29,896 nt of DNA, from NCBI GenBank assembly GCA_044234625.1, contig JBIIIP010000027.1:1-29896 (forward strand), given 5' to 3'. The notes below the pieces were generated by a model. It saw nothing but the letters and a program-made list of their open reading frames with translations. It was not told the origin of the DNA and searched no databases. Below, piece by piece: positions 23,114-29,896 of this stretch. The first letter of the stretch is position 1, and the number at the start of each line of letters is the position of its first letter. Position numbers and translations under genes: made by a program. Source of the DNA: CACORA01 sp044234625. Its GTDB lineage: Bacteria > Planctomycetota > Planctomycetia > Pirellulales > UBA1268.

Positions 23114-24460
23114 GTGAGGCTGCCGCGGTTCTTCGCCAAAAAGCGGGGTAACAGGCGCACCGGTTCCCAGGCCTGGGGGTCCGTGGGGGAAGGTGCGTTC
23201 TACGGCGCGCTGCTCGTGGCGGGTCTCGCCTTCGGCGGCCTGATGCTCGCGGGGATCGCCGTGCCAGAGTGGCGGATGAACCACGACTTCATCGAGACCC
23301 GGGGCACGGTGGTCGCCACGGGGCTCATGCGGGGGCGTTTCGAAGACCCGCCGGGTTCGGTGCACACGACTTGGAGCCCGTGTGCGAAGGTCCGCTATTC
23401 GGCCAATGGCAGTGACCGCGTGGCATGGAGCCGCCCGGCGGCGACTTCCGCCACCGCCGATCGGGCGGCGGCGGTCGCGGCTTCCTCGCGTCGTGCCATC
23501 GGCGCCGAGGTGGCCTGCTGGTTCGATCCGCAGGAGCCGGGCACGGTCGTTCTCGAACGCGGCTACAACTGGTGGATGTGGCTGCTCACGCTCCTGCTGC
23601 CGGGGGCGCTGGTGGCCTTCGGTGGCGCGGGTCTGGTGCGGTCGGTGCGCTCCCTGGGAAAGTCGCAGGAGCATCGGGCGGCGGCGATCGGCCTGCCGGC
23701 ATGGCTGGCGCCGACGCACCGCGGCATGCCCGACTCGCCGGGCCTTCCCACTGTTCCGCCCTGCGAAAACCACACGAATTCTCCCGGCACCATCTTGCGC
23801 TACCGCATGCCGATCGAGAGCCCGGAGAATTGGGCGCTGCTCGGTTTCGGGCTGTTTGCCCTGCTGTGGAATGCGGTGCTGATCGTGCTCGCCATTGGTG
23901 TCGGCCCCGACCTGATGGGGGGCTGGATCGACTGGCTGCTGCTGATCCTGCTCGTGCCGTTCGTGGGCGTCGGCATCGGTGGCGTGCTCCTGTTCGTCCG
24001 CATGCTCGTGCGCGCCACGGCCGTCGGCCCCACGCAAGTTGAGATTTCGGACCACCCGCTCCACCCTGGAGGGAATTACGACATCCTCGTTGCCCAAGGG
24101 GGCACGGGGATGTTTCGCCGTCTGGAAGTGGTGATCGAGGTGGAGGAACAGGCGACTTTCCGGCAGGGCACCGACACACGCACCGAACGGGTGGTGGTGT
24201 GGCGCCAGCCGGTGAAGGCCTGGCGCGATGTCGAGCTTTCGCCGGGAGCCAGGTTCGAATCGCAAGCCACGCTGCAGATTCCATACGACGTGATGCATTC
24301 CTTCCACGCGGAACACAACATCGTCAGCTGGCGATTCGTCGTGAGCGGAGAGCCGGCGCGGTGGCCGGGATTTCGTCGTGTCTTCCCGGTCGTGGTCGTG
24401 CCCGCCTCCGTGCCGGCCGCGGCGGCCCCGCGGCGGATGGCTGCGGAGGCAGTGCCATGA
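23114..24460 (+). CDS. DUF3592-like multi-pass membrane protein
   Basis: A 448-residue protein. One membrane helix near 28-50 precedes an extracytoplasmic DUF3592-type domain (RGTVVATGLMRGRF, KVRYSANGSDRVAW, ACWFDPQEPGTVVLERGYNW), followed by a second helix near 155-175. Two more helices (ALLGFGLFALLWNAVLIVLA and LLLILLVPFVGVGIGGVLLF) flank residues 240-300. The C-terminal ~140 residues are beta-rich and end in VSWRFVVSGEP and FRRVFPVVVVP, which recall arrestin-like beta sandwiches. GTG 23114 follows GGGAGG at 23103-23108; an ATG 24 bases earlier is less well placed. Its ATGA overlap couples it to the next gene. Function unknown. Confidence 0.78.
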   Translation: MRLPRFFAKKRGNRRTGSQAWGSVGEGAFYGALLVAGLAFGGLMLAGIAVPEWRMNHDFIETRGTVVATGLMRGRFEDPPGSVHTTWSPCAKVRYSANGSDRVAWSRPAATSATADRAAAVAASSRRAIGAEVACWFDPQEPGTVVLERGYNWWMWLLTLLLPGALVAFGGAGLVRSVRSLGKSQEHRAAAIGLPAWLAPTHRGMPDSPGLPTVPPCENHTNSPGTILRYRMPIESPENWALLGFGLFALLWNAVLIVLAIGVGPDLMGGWIDWLLLILLVPFVGVGIGGVLLFVRMLVRATAVGPTQVEISDHPLHPGGNYDILVAQGGTGMFRRLEVVIEVEEQATFRQGTDTRTERVVVWRQPVKAWRDVELSPGARFESQATLQIPYDVMHSFHAEHNIVSWRFVVSGEPARWPGFRRVFPVVVVPASVPAAAAPRRMAAEAVP

Positions 24461-24906
24461 CGCGCAGTCCCGAGACCGCCCGCGGCACGCCACGTGTCAC
24501 AGCCACGTTCGGCCACGCCGACCGGCGGTATCAACCGCACGACTCACTGGCTGTAAAGTATTCGATCGCCGGCATCGAAAATGAGCAAGTCCGGGCGATC
24601 GAGCACTCGGTGCTGTGGTACACGGAGGGCAAGGGGGAGGAAGACCTCGGCATCCATCTCTTTCAGCGGATCACCGACCAGGCCTTGCTGCCCCCCGCGG
24701 CCGTCACCGGCTCCTTCAGCACGCAGTTGCCCGCGAGCCCCCTCTCCTACGAGGGTGTGATCGTGAAGGTGCGGTGGTGCGTCCGGGTACGGCTCTTCTT
24801 TCAGGGCGGCCGCGATTTCGTCACCGAGCACGAGTTCGACATGGGCTGCCTGCCTCCGGCGCGGCCCGTCGCCGGCGCGGCCCGCCAGGAGGAGCCCACC
24901 CCGTGA
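24457..24906 (+). CDS. Small beta-rich protein, possibly arrestin-like, second gene of a coupled trio
   Basis: A 149-residue protein without signal peptide or membrane helix. It appears to be beta strands throughout (DSLAVKYSIAG, VRAIEHSVLWYTEGKGEEDL, FSTQLPASPLSYEGVIVKVR, and WCVRVRLFFQGGRDFVTEHE). The alternating pattern and the strand-Pro-Leu-Ser-Tyr-Glu-Gly turn resemble arrestin-N or Spo0M-like folds, and the end of the upstream protein has a similar look; this is fold impression only. ATG overlaps the upstream stop as ATGA, and its own stop overlaps the next GTG. It probably forms a complex with its neighbours. Confidence 0.72.
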   Translation: MTRSPETARGTPRVTATFGHADRRYQPHDSLAVKYSIAGIENEQVRAIEHSVLWYTEGKGEEDLGIHLFQRITDQALLPPAAVTGSFSTQLPASPLSYEGVIVKVRWCVRVRLFFQGGRDFVTEHEFDMGCLPPARPVAGAARQEEPTP

Positions 24907-25619
24907 TCGGCAGCAATCCCTTCGCCACGCGTTTCACGCGACCGGGCCTGCTGCCGGCACTCGATGCCGCAGGCCGGCCACTCGGCATGGCCGGGCTCGT
25001 TCGCAGGCTTGCCCGCTGCCGGCAGGCCGCGATCGTGGGCCCACACGGCAGCGGGAAGTCGACCGTGCTCGCCCATCTCTTGGCGGAACTGCGGCGGCAG
25101 GGCGTGGTCGTGCGGTGGATGCGGCTGCGGTCGTTCCGCGATCTGCCGACGCTTCTCGTGGCCATGGCATCGTCTGGCCAGGAGACCACCCTGGGAGTCG
25201 ACAGTTGGGAATGCCTGGGGCCCATGGCTGGCTGGCTGGTGCGGGGCCTGGCACTGGTTCGGGGTTGTCGCCTGGTGGTCACCAGCCACCGTGCCGGGGC
25301 GTTTCCCGTGCTCGTCGAATGCCGCCCGTCGCCGGCCGTGCTCGAGTCGTTGGTGTGCCGCTTGCCCGCTGCGGACGGGTGGCTCGGAAGGATCATCCAG
25401 TCCGCCGATTTGGAAAGCGCATTCGCACTGCATGGAGGCGATATCCGCGAGGCACTGTTCGATCTCTACGACCGTTTCGAGGCCCGGCGGCCTCGCCGCT
25501 CCCGGTCCGGATATGCCGGTCGTGACCGTCGATCCGAATGTGCCGTGAGTGAAACGGGAATTCATGAAAGCGACGATGATTTTTTCCAGGCGTGCATGCA
25601 GGTGCGCAACCTAGGCTAG
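24903..25619 (+). CDS. P-loop NTPase, third gene of the coupled trio
   Basis: A 238-residue protein beginning VIGSNPFATRFTRPGLLP. Walker A is GPHGSGKS at residues 46-53. A Walker B-like segment GVDSWECLG (DxxE arrangement) lies near 99-107, followed by GCRLVVTSHRAG, the typical sensor strand ending in Thr-Ser-His. The C-terminal third is helical (LESLVCRLPAADGWLGR, DIREALFDLYDRFEARR) with a charged tail. It may be a soluble ATPase that works with the two upstream proteins. I recognise this family only as a conserved planctomycete hypothetical. GTG 24903 overlaps the previous stop as GTGA, and AGGAGGAG lies at 24887-24894. Confidence 0.83.
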   Translation: MIGSNPFATRFTRPGLLPALDAAGRPLGMAGLVRRLARCRQAAIVGPHGSGKSTVLAHLLAELRRQGVVVRWMRLRSFRDLPTLLVAMASSGQETTLGVDSWECLGPMAGWLVRGLALVRGCRLVVTSHRAGAFPVLVECRPSPAVLESLVCRLPAADGWLGRIIQSADLESAFALHGGDIREALFDLYDRFEARRPRRSRSGYAGRDRRSECAVSETGIHESDDDFFQACMQVRNLG

Positions 25620-25633
25620 GGATGACGTGGATT

Positions 25634-25650
25634 CCGCCGGAAAACGGCGG
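25634..25650. terminator. Strong hairpin between the trio and the next gene
   Basis: CCGCCG (25634-25639) pairs perfectly with CGGCGG (25645-25650) around GAAAA. It lies 14 bases after the NTPase stop in a 59-base gap. No T run follows, so it may be a weak terminator or an mRNA-stability element rather than a classical intrinsic terminator. Confidence 0.4.
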
Positions 25651-25678
25651 GCCACCACCCCAAGTCGAGGAGTGTGCG

Positions 25679-26857
25679 ATGGTGACGCGACGTGCGAAGG
25701 TCGCCGTGCTGGTAGCCGGTGTCGTGGCGAGCATGGCGGCCAGCGACTGTCTGGCGCAGTGCTGCCTGGAGGGCTTGTTTGCAGGCTGCGGGTCGTGTTT
25801 CCGCAAGGCCCCTCCCGCCTATGCGGTCGCCCCCGTCATGGCGCCGATTGCCGCACCGATTGCCGCACCGCCCCCGCCGGTCATGGTGCCCGTGCAGCAG
25901 GTGAGCTACGTGCCGGAGACCACCTACCAGACCAAGTATGAATGCGTGCCCGTCACCTCCTACAAGCCGACGTGCGAAATCGATCCCTGCACCGGCTGTG
26001 CCCGCGAATGCATGGAGCAGGTGGTGAATTACCAGCAGCGGCCCGTGAGCGTGCCGGTGACGCAGTACCGCGCTGTCTACTCGACGAAGTACGTGCAAAT
26101 GCAGCCCGGCTACCAAGCCCAGGGAGCGTATCCGGCGGCGGCCTCGCCGCCGCCGGCCTTCACCGCGCCCCCCGCCGCCAGCCCGTTTGCGGCCCCCGTC
26201 CAAACCGCCCCCCCGCAAGGCTGGATTCCCGCCGGGTCGGACGCGCAGCAGTTGGCTCCGGGGCCGTCGGCGTTCTCCGCGCCCGCTCTGCCGCCGGTCG
26301 CCGCGCCGCAGTCGACCTTCCAGCAGCAGATCGTGCCGCAGAGTGGCATGGTCACGAGCCCTGTGCCGTCCCAACCGCCATTGCAGCCCACCTCCCCGCC
26401 GGCGCTCTCCCCCGCGCCCTCGCTGAAGCCCATTCCAGAGATGCCGCGGGTCGCGCCGCGGAACGCCCAGCCGGAGGCGGGCAAGGCGGCCACCGGAACC
26501 GCTGGCGAGCCTCCGGCAAGCCAGCCGGCCGGCCCAGCCGCCTCGTCATCGCTCACACCCATTCAGCCGTGGGCCGTGCCTGCCGCCACCCCGGGCGGGG
26601 CGGGCGTGGGCATGCCCGTGATGCCCGGTCCGGGGCCCGGACCGGCGACGGGGGCATTCCCCAAGCTTCTCGAGCCCACCGGCCACACCACGCACTATCA
26701 GCCGCCGGCGGCCGCGCCCGCGCAGTGGCAGTCGGCCGTTGCTCCGCAGACCATCTGGCAGCCGTCGGTTCCCGTCTCACCGGGCGCGGCGTATGCTGCG
26801 GGCCATCGCGCGGGCGGCTACCCAACGGCCGCCCTGCCGATCCGGTCGCAGCAGTGA
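25679..26857 (+). CDS. Secreted cysteine- and proline-rich protein, function unknown
   Basis: A 392-residue protein with signal peptide KVAVLVAGVVASMAAS ending near DCLAQ. The next ~20 residues are Cys-rich (QCCLEGLFAGCGSCF). A linker with the repeat PIAAPIAAPPPP precedes a region of Tyr/Val/Thr strands (VSYVPETTYQTKYECVPVTS, DPCTGCARECMEQVVNYQQR, VTQYRAVYSTKYVQMQPGYQ). Residues ~150-380 are low-complexity Pro/Ala/Gln. I recognise the layout from planctomycete exported proteins, possibly of the cell wall, but cannot assign a role. GAGGAG lies ~8 bases before ATG 25679. Cysteine pairs suggest disulfide cross-linking, in keeping with an envelope protein. Confidence 0.8.
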   Translation: MVTRRAKVAVLVAGVVASMAASDCLAQCCLEGLFAGCGSCFRKAPPAYAVAPVMAPIAAPIAAPPPPVMVPVQQVSYVPETTYQTKYECVPVTSYKPTCEIDPCTGCARECMEQVVNYQQRPVSVPVTQYRAVYSTKYVQMQPGYQAQGAYPAAASPPPAFTAPPAASPFAAPVQTAPPQGWIPAGSDAQQLAPGPSAFSAPALPPVAAPQSTFQQQIVPQSGMVTSPVPSQPPLQPTSPPALSPAPSLKPIPEMPRVAPRNAQPEAGKAATGTAGEPPASQPAGPAASSSLTPIQPWAVPAATPGGAGVGMPVMPGPGPGPATGAFPKLLEPTGHTTHYQPPAAAPAQWQSAVAPQTIWQPSVPVSPGAAYAAGHRAGGYPTAALPIRSQQ

Positions 26858-26896
26858 CGGGCCGCGGCCGGCGATTCTCACGCCGTCCGTTTCGCC

Positions 26897-28687
26897 GTGA
26901 CCAATAGCGACATCGCCGCCGCCTTCGACCACGTGGCCGACCTCCTCGAATACGAGGGGAGCAACACGTTTCGCGTGCGGGCCTACCGCAACGCCGCCCG
27001 CACCATCCACGCGATGGTCGAATCCTTGGCGGCCGTCCGCGCCGACCCCGCCAGGTCGCTTACCGACCTCGACGGAATCGGCGTTGACCTGGCCGGCAAG
27101 ATCGAGACGCTCCTCGACACCGGTCGCCTCCCGTTGCTGGAGGAACTGCAGAAGAAGATTCCGGCGGCGGTCTTCGAGCTGATGAGGGTGCCCGGGCTCG
27201 GCCCCAAGAAAGTGAAGGCGCTCATCGATGAACTGGCTGTGGACTCGCTCGACGCGCTGGAGGAGGCCTGCCAGGAGGGTCGCGTGCAAAACGTCAAGGG
27301 TTTCGGGGCCAAGACGGAGGCCGCGATTCTCGAGAACATCGCCTTCGCCAAAAGCCCCGAGCACGCCCGGCTGCTGTGGGCCGAGGCTGATGCGATCGTG
27401 CAGGAACTGCTCGGCTGGATGCGAACCTGTTCCGCGGTGCGGCAGGCGGAAGGAGCGGGTAGCTGGCGGCGGGGCCGGGAGACGGTCGGCGACATCGACA
27501 TCGTCGTCGACAGCGATGCCCCCGCCACCGTCATGGATCACTTGCAGGGCTGGAAGGAGTGCGGCGACGTGCTCCTCCGCGGTGACACCAAGACGAGCAT
27601 CCGCGGCCCACAGGGAGTGCAGATCGATCTGCGGGTCGTCGAGCAGGGTTCCTTCGGGGCGGCGTGGCAATATTTCACGGGGTCGAAAGACCACAACGTG
27701 CGGCTTCGGGCCCGGGCCCGCGACCACGGCCTCACGGTCAACGAATACGGTGTGTTCAAACTCGTCACCGGCGCGGATCCCGACGGGAAACCGACGAAGG
27801 GCAGGTCCGTGGGCGGCCGCACGGAGACCGATGTCTACGAGGCCGTCGGCCTGCAGTGGATTCCACCGGAAATCCGTGAGGGGCACGACGAGATCAGCCG
27901 CGCCGAGCGCGGCGACCTGCCACGGCTCGTCTCCTTGGACGACATCCGCGGCGACCTCCACATGCACACCACAGCCACGGACGGCGAGAACACGCTCGGC
28001 GAGATGGTGCGGGCGGCGATCGCCCGCGGGCTTTCGTACATCGCCATCACCGACCATGGCCAGCGGGTGACGATGGCGCACGGGCTCGATCGCAAGCGGC
28101 TTCTGAAACAGTGGGGCGAGATCGACCGTCTCAACGATTCACTGGCCGAAGATGGGAAGCCACCGATCGTGGTGCTCAAGGGGATCGAGGTCGACATGCT
28201 GGAGAAGGGCGGCCTCGACCTGCCAGACGACGTCCTCGAGCAGGCCGACTGGGTGGTGGCAAGCCTCCATTATGGCCAAGGCCAGCCCCGTGAACGGATC
28301 ACCCGGCGGATCGTCGAAGCCATCGAGAACCCGCACGTGACAGTGATCGGCCATCCCACCGGCCGACTGATCAACCGCCGCCCGGCCTACGATGTCGACA
28401 TCGAAGCGGTCATCGGGGCTGCCGCCCGCACCGGCACATTCCTGGAGATTAACGCCAATCCTTGGCGGCTCGATCTCGACGACCACCATGCCCGCGCGGC
28501 GAAGCAGGCGGGCGTGAAACTCGTGATTTCCACCGACGCCCACTCCACCCGAGGCTTCGACGTGATGCGGTGCGGCGTGCTGCAGGCCAGACGGGCGGGC
28601 CTGGAAGCGGAAGACGTTGCCAACACCCGCACACTCGGGCAACTCAGAAAGCTGATGAAGAAGCCGGGCGGGCGGCACGCGCGGTGA
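26897..28687 (+). CDS. polX: Family X DNA polymerase with PHP exonuclease domain (PolX)
   Basis: A 596-residue repair enzyme that fills short gaps and removes 3' ends. The N-terminal 8-kDa-like domain has helix-hairpin-helix motifs (LDGIGVDLAGKI and RVPGLGPKKVKALIDEL). The polymerase palm shows GSWRRGRETVGDIDIVVD near 187-204, with the metal-binding Asp pair, and the third Asp in IDLRVV near 242. The C-terminal PHP domain carries HMHTTATDGENT near 354, ITDHGQ near 384, GIEVDML near 429, GHPTGR near 484 and STDAHS near 545, a full set of metal ligands, so 3'-5' exonuclease activity is expected. The start is GTG 26897. It stands alone on the plus strand, 39 bases after the previous gene. Confidence 0.96.
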   Translation: MTNSDIAAAFDHVADLLEYEGSNTFRVRAYRNAARTIHAMVESLAAVRADPARSLTDLDGIGVDLAGKIETLLDTGRLPLLEELQKKIPAAVFELMRVPGLGPKKVKALIDELAVDSLDALEEACQEGRVQNVKGFGAKTEAAILENIAFAKSPEHARLLWAEADAIVQELLGWMRTCSAVRQAEGAGSWRRGRETVGDIDIVVDSDAPATVMDHLQGWKECGDVLLRGDTKTSIRGPQGVQIDLRVVEQGSFGAAWQYFTGSKDHNVRLRARARDHGLTVNEYGVFKLVTGADPDGKPTKGRSVGGRTETDVYEAVGLQWIPPEIREGHDEISRAERGDLPRLVSLDDIRGDLHMHTTATDGENTLGEMVRAAIARGLSYIAITDHGQRVTMAHGLDRKRLLKQWGEIDRLNDSLAEDGKPPIVVLKGIEVDMLEKGGLDLPDDVLEQADWVVASLHYGQGQPRERITRRIVEAIENPHVTVIGHPTGRLINRRPAYDVDIEAVIGAAARTGTFLEINANPWRLDLDDHHARAAKQAGVKLVISTDAHSTRGFDVMRCGVLQARRAGLEAEDVANTRTLGQLRKLMKKPGGRHAR

Positions 28688-28771
28688 ACTCGCGCATCAC
28701 TCTTGTCGAGGGCGCATCCGAGAGAACTGTCGCGATGACGTGGTGCACCAGGAGCCAGTGGGCCATTCCGT

Positions 28772-28839
28772 GGGCATGGACAGACCGGAGGTCCGTCCCC
28801 ACGTAGGGAGAGAGGGCATGGACAGACCGGAGGTCCGTC
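28772..28839. repeat. Two palindromic repeat units with 42-base period
   Basis: Units GACAGACCGGAGGTCCGTC lie at 28779-28797 and 28821-28839, each preceded by GGGCATG, and are identical. Reverse-complemented they match the family at 10124-10186 (there GACGGACCTCCGGTCCGTC), so the two loci are in opposite orientation. They occupy the convergent gap between polX and the sulfatase-maturation gene, consistent with a hairpin element placed at gene ends. Confidence 0.85.
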
Positions 28840-28884
28840 CCCAAATGGTGAGAGACCCGGTGCGCCGCCGATGCTGGACGGGCG

Positions 28885-29896
28885 CTAGCGGGCGGGGGCT
28901 GTTGGCGACTTCACACACCGGAAACCGATGTGGTTGGTCGCGCTCGAGAAGTCGCCCTTTCCGCGGGTGCCGACGATGTAGCGGGCGCAGTAGGCTTCGG
29001 AGCAGAGATACGAGCCGCCGCGTTGCACGCGTTTGGGGATGCCCGGCTCCTGCGGGTCGAAACTGTCGGCGGGACCCACCGGGTTGCGGATTCCCTTCCG
29101 GGCAGCACGGACCTGGTCGGCGTAGGCATCGGGCCGATACCAGTCAGCGCACCATTCCCAGACGTTTCCCGACATGTCGTGGAGCCCGTACGCATTGGGC
29201 GGATAGGAGGCGACCGGAGCGATCCCGGCGAAGCCATCTTCCTGCGTGTTGACGATGGGAAAGCGGCCCTGCCAGGTATTGGCCATCCAGCGGCCCGCGG
29301 GCCGGAACTCGTCGCCCCATGGATACAGCGCCCTCTCCAAGCCGCCCCGGGCGGCCCTCTCCCACTCAGCCTCGGTCGGAAGCCGTTTGCCGGCCCACGT
29401 GGCGTAGGCCACGGCGTCGTCGTAGGCGACGTGTACCACAGGCTCCTCATCGCGGCCGTCGATCGAACTGCCGGGGCCGAGGGGCTGCCGCCAGTTCGTA
29501 CCGGGCACGTAGCTCCACCAGCGCAGGTGGTTCTCGAGTGTGACCGGCTCCACGGGGGCCGCGAACACGATGGATCCGGCCACGAGGTTCTCCGGGGGAG
29601 CCCCCGGAAAATCTTCCGCCGATGGGACTCGTTCGGCCACGGTGACGTAGCCGGTGGCAGCGACGAAGGCGGCGAATTGCCGGTTGGTGACTTCAGTGGC
29701 ATCCATCCAAAAGCCGTCAACATGCACCCGATGCACGGGTCGGGCATCGGCCATGGGGTCCGGCCCGCCGTGAGGTTCGTCGCGCGGGTCGATGCAGCCC
29801 ATGTCGAATGCACCCGCGGGAACCCAGACCATGCCGGGCGGGGGGGCGGGCCGCCCGCAGCCGATCCCCAGCCCGAGGAAGACCACCAGGCTGAGC
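28885..29896 (-). CDS. Formylglycine-generating enzyme (sulfatase-modifying factor), 5' end outside window
   Basis: At least 337 residues are visible; the frame remains open to the right edge, and LSLVVFLGLGIGC suggests a lipoprotein or signal peptide just entering. FGE-sulfatase fold motifs are present: MVWVPAGAFDMGC, HRVHVDGFWMDATEVTNRQF, WAGKRLPTEAEWERAARGG, YPWGDEF and GLHDMSGNVWEWCADWY. Near the C-terminus GGSYLCSEAYC holds the two copper-binding catalytic cysteines (codons 29002-29004 and 28987-28989), matching Cys336/Cys341 of human FGE, with NHIGFRC after it. Proteins of this fold lacking the Cys pair do not make formylglycine, so this one is probably a genuine maturase that activates sulfatases. 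No sulfatase gene is in the window. Confidence 0.92.
   Translation of the reverse strand, partial: LSLVVFLGLGIGCGRPAPPPGMVWVPAGAFDMGCIDPRDEPHGGPDPMADARPVHRVHVDGFWMDATEVTNRQFAAFVAATGYVTVAERVPSAEDFPGAPPENLVAGSIVFAAPVEPVTLENHLRWWSYVPGTNWRQPLGPGSSIDGRDEEPVVHVAYDDAVAYATWAGKRLPTEAEWERAARGGLERALYPWGDEFRPAGRWMANTWQGRFPIVNTQEDGFAGIAPVASYPPNAYGLHDMSGNVWEWCADWYRPDAYADQVRAARKGIRNPVGPADSFDPQEPGIPKRVQRGGSYLCSEAYCARYIVGTRGKGDFSSATNHIGFRCVKSPTAPAR

Noticed and set aside
25679..26857. Proline-rich secreted protein as the exosortase substrate
   Set aside because: The C-terminus lacks the motif, hydrophobic helix and basic end of a PEP-CTERM-like sorting signal.

Overview
The window is GC-rich, densely coding bacterial chromosome. 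It most likely comes from a planctomycete, perhaps of the Pirellulales. I infer this from family content: an exosortase/EpsI pair, a stand-alone RNA polymerase alpha-CTD protein, a cysteine-competent formylglycine-generating enzyme (sulfatase maturation), a ScpB with a long Arg/Pro-rich N-terminus, proline-rich secreted proteins, and palindromic repeats that read as 'TDLRSV'-type peptides. No taxonomic search was possible.

Layout. Bases 1-541 hold the end of an unidentified gene and a non-coding stretch that may carry the decayed tail of an integrase next to tRNA-Ser(GCT) (542-630, minus). Then come an M28 aminopeptidase with a PDZ domain (+), an extremely acidic protein (-), and a minus-strand run of scpB, a proline-rich anchored protein, a PpiC-type prolyl isomerase and a secreted protein of unknown function. 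From 6.6 to 13.5 kb there are housekeeping and small conserved genes: an MJ1255-like glycosyltransferase, rdgB with a SPOR-like secreted partner, a two-helix membrane protein, an HTH regulator divergent from a YgfZ-like folate-binding protein and a NUDIX hydrolase, and an LPG-synthase-type flippase.

The most coherent block is 13.56-20.1 kb, all on the plus strand: a prepilin-peptidase N-terminal domain without the catalytic domain, an exosortase, a Wzz/BY-kinase polysaccharide co-polymerase, an EpsI-domain protein, an intrinsic terminator, then gmd and fcl, which convert GDP-mannose to GDP-L-fucose. This points to a surface polysaccharide or exosortase-dependent protein export/sorting system that uses fucose. 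The block contains no glycosyltransferase, Wzx or Wzy.

After it lie a UvrD/PcrA helicase (-) and, divergently, the stand-alone alpha-CTD protein. Next is a translationally coupled trio (DUF3592-like membrane protein, possible arrestin-like protein, P-loop NTPase), which is the best candidate here for an undescribed functional module. A cysteine- and proline-rich secreted protein, PolX and a formylglycine-generating enzyme running off the right edge complete the window.

Three observations cut across regions. Convergent genes overlap at their 3' ends in three places. The same palindromic repeat family occurs at two loci about 18 kb apart. A tiny transmembrane ORF is encoded antisense to the tail of another gene.
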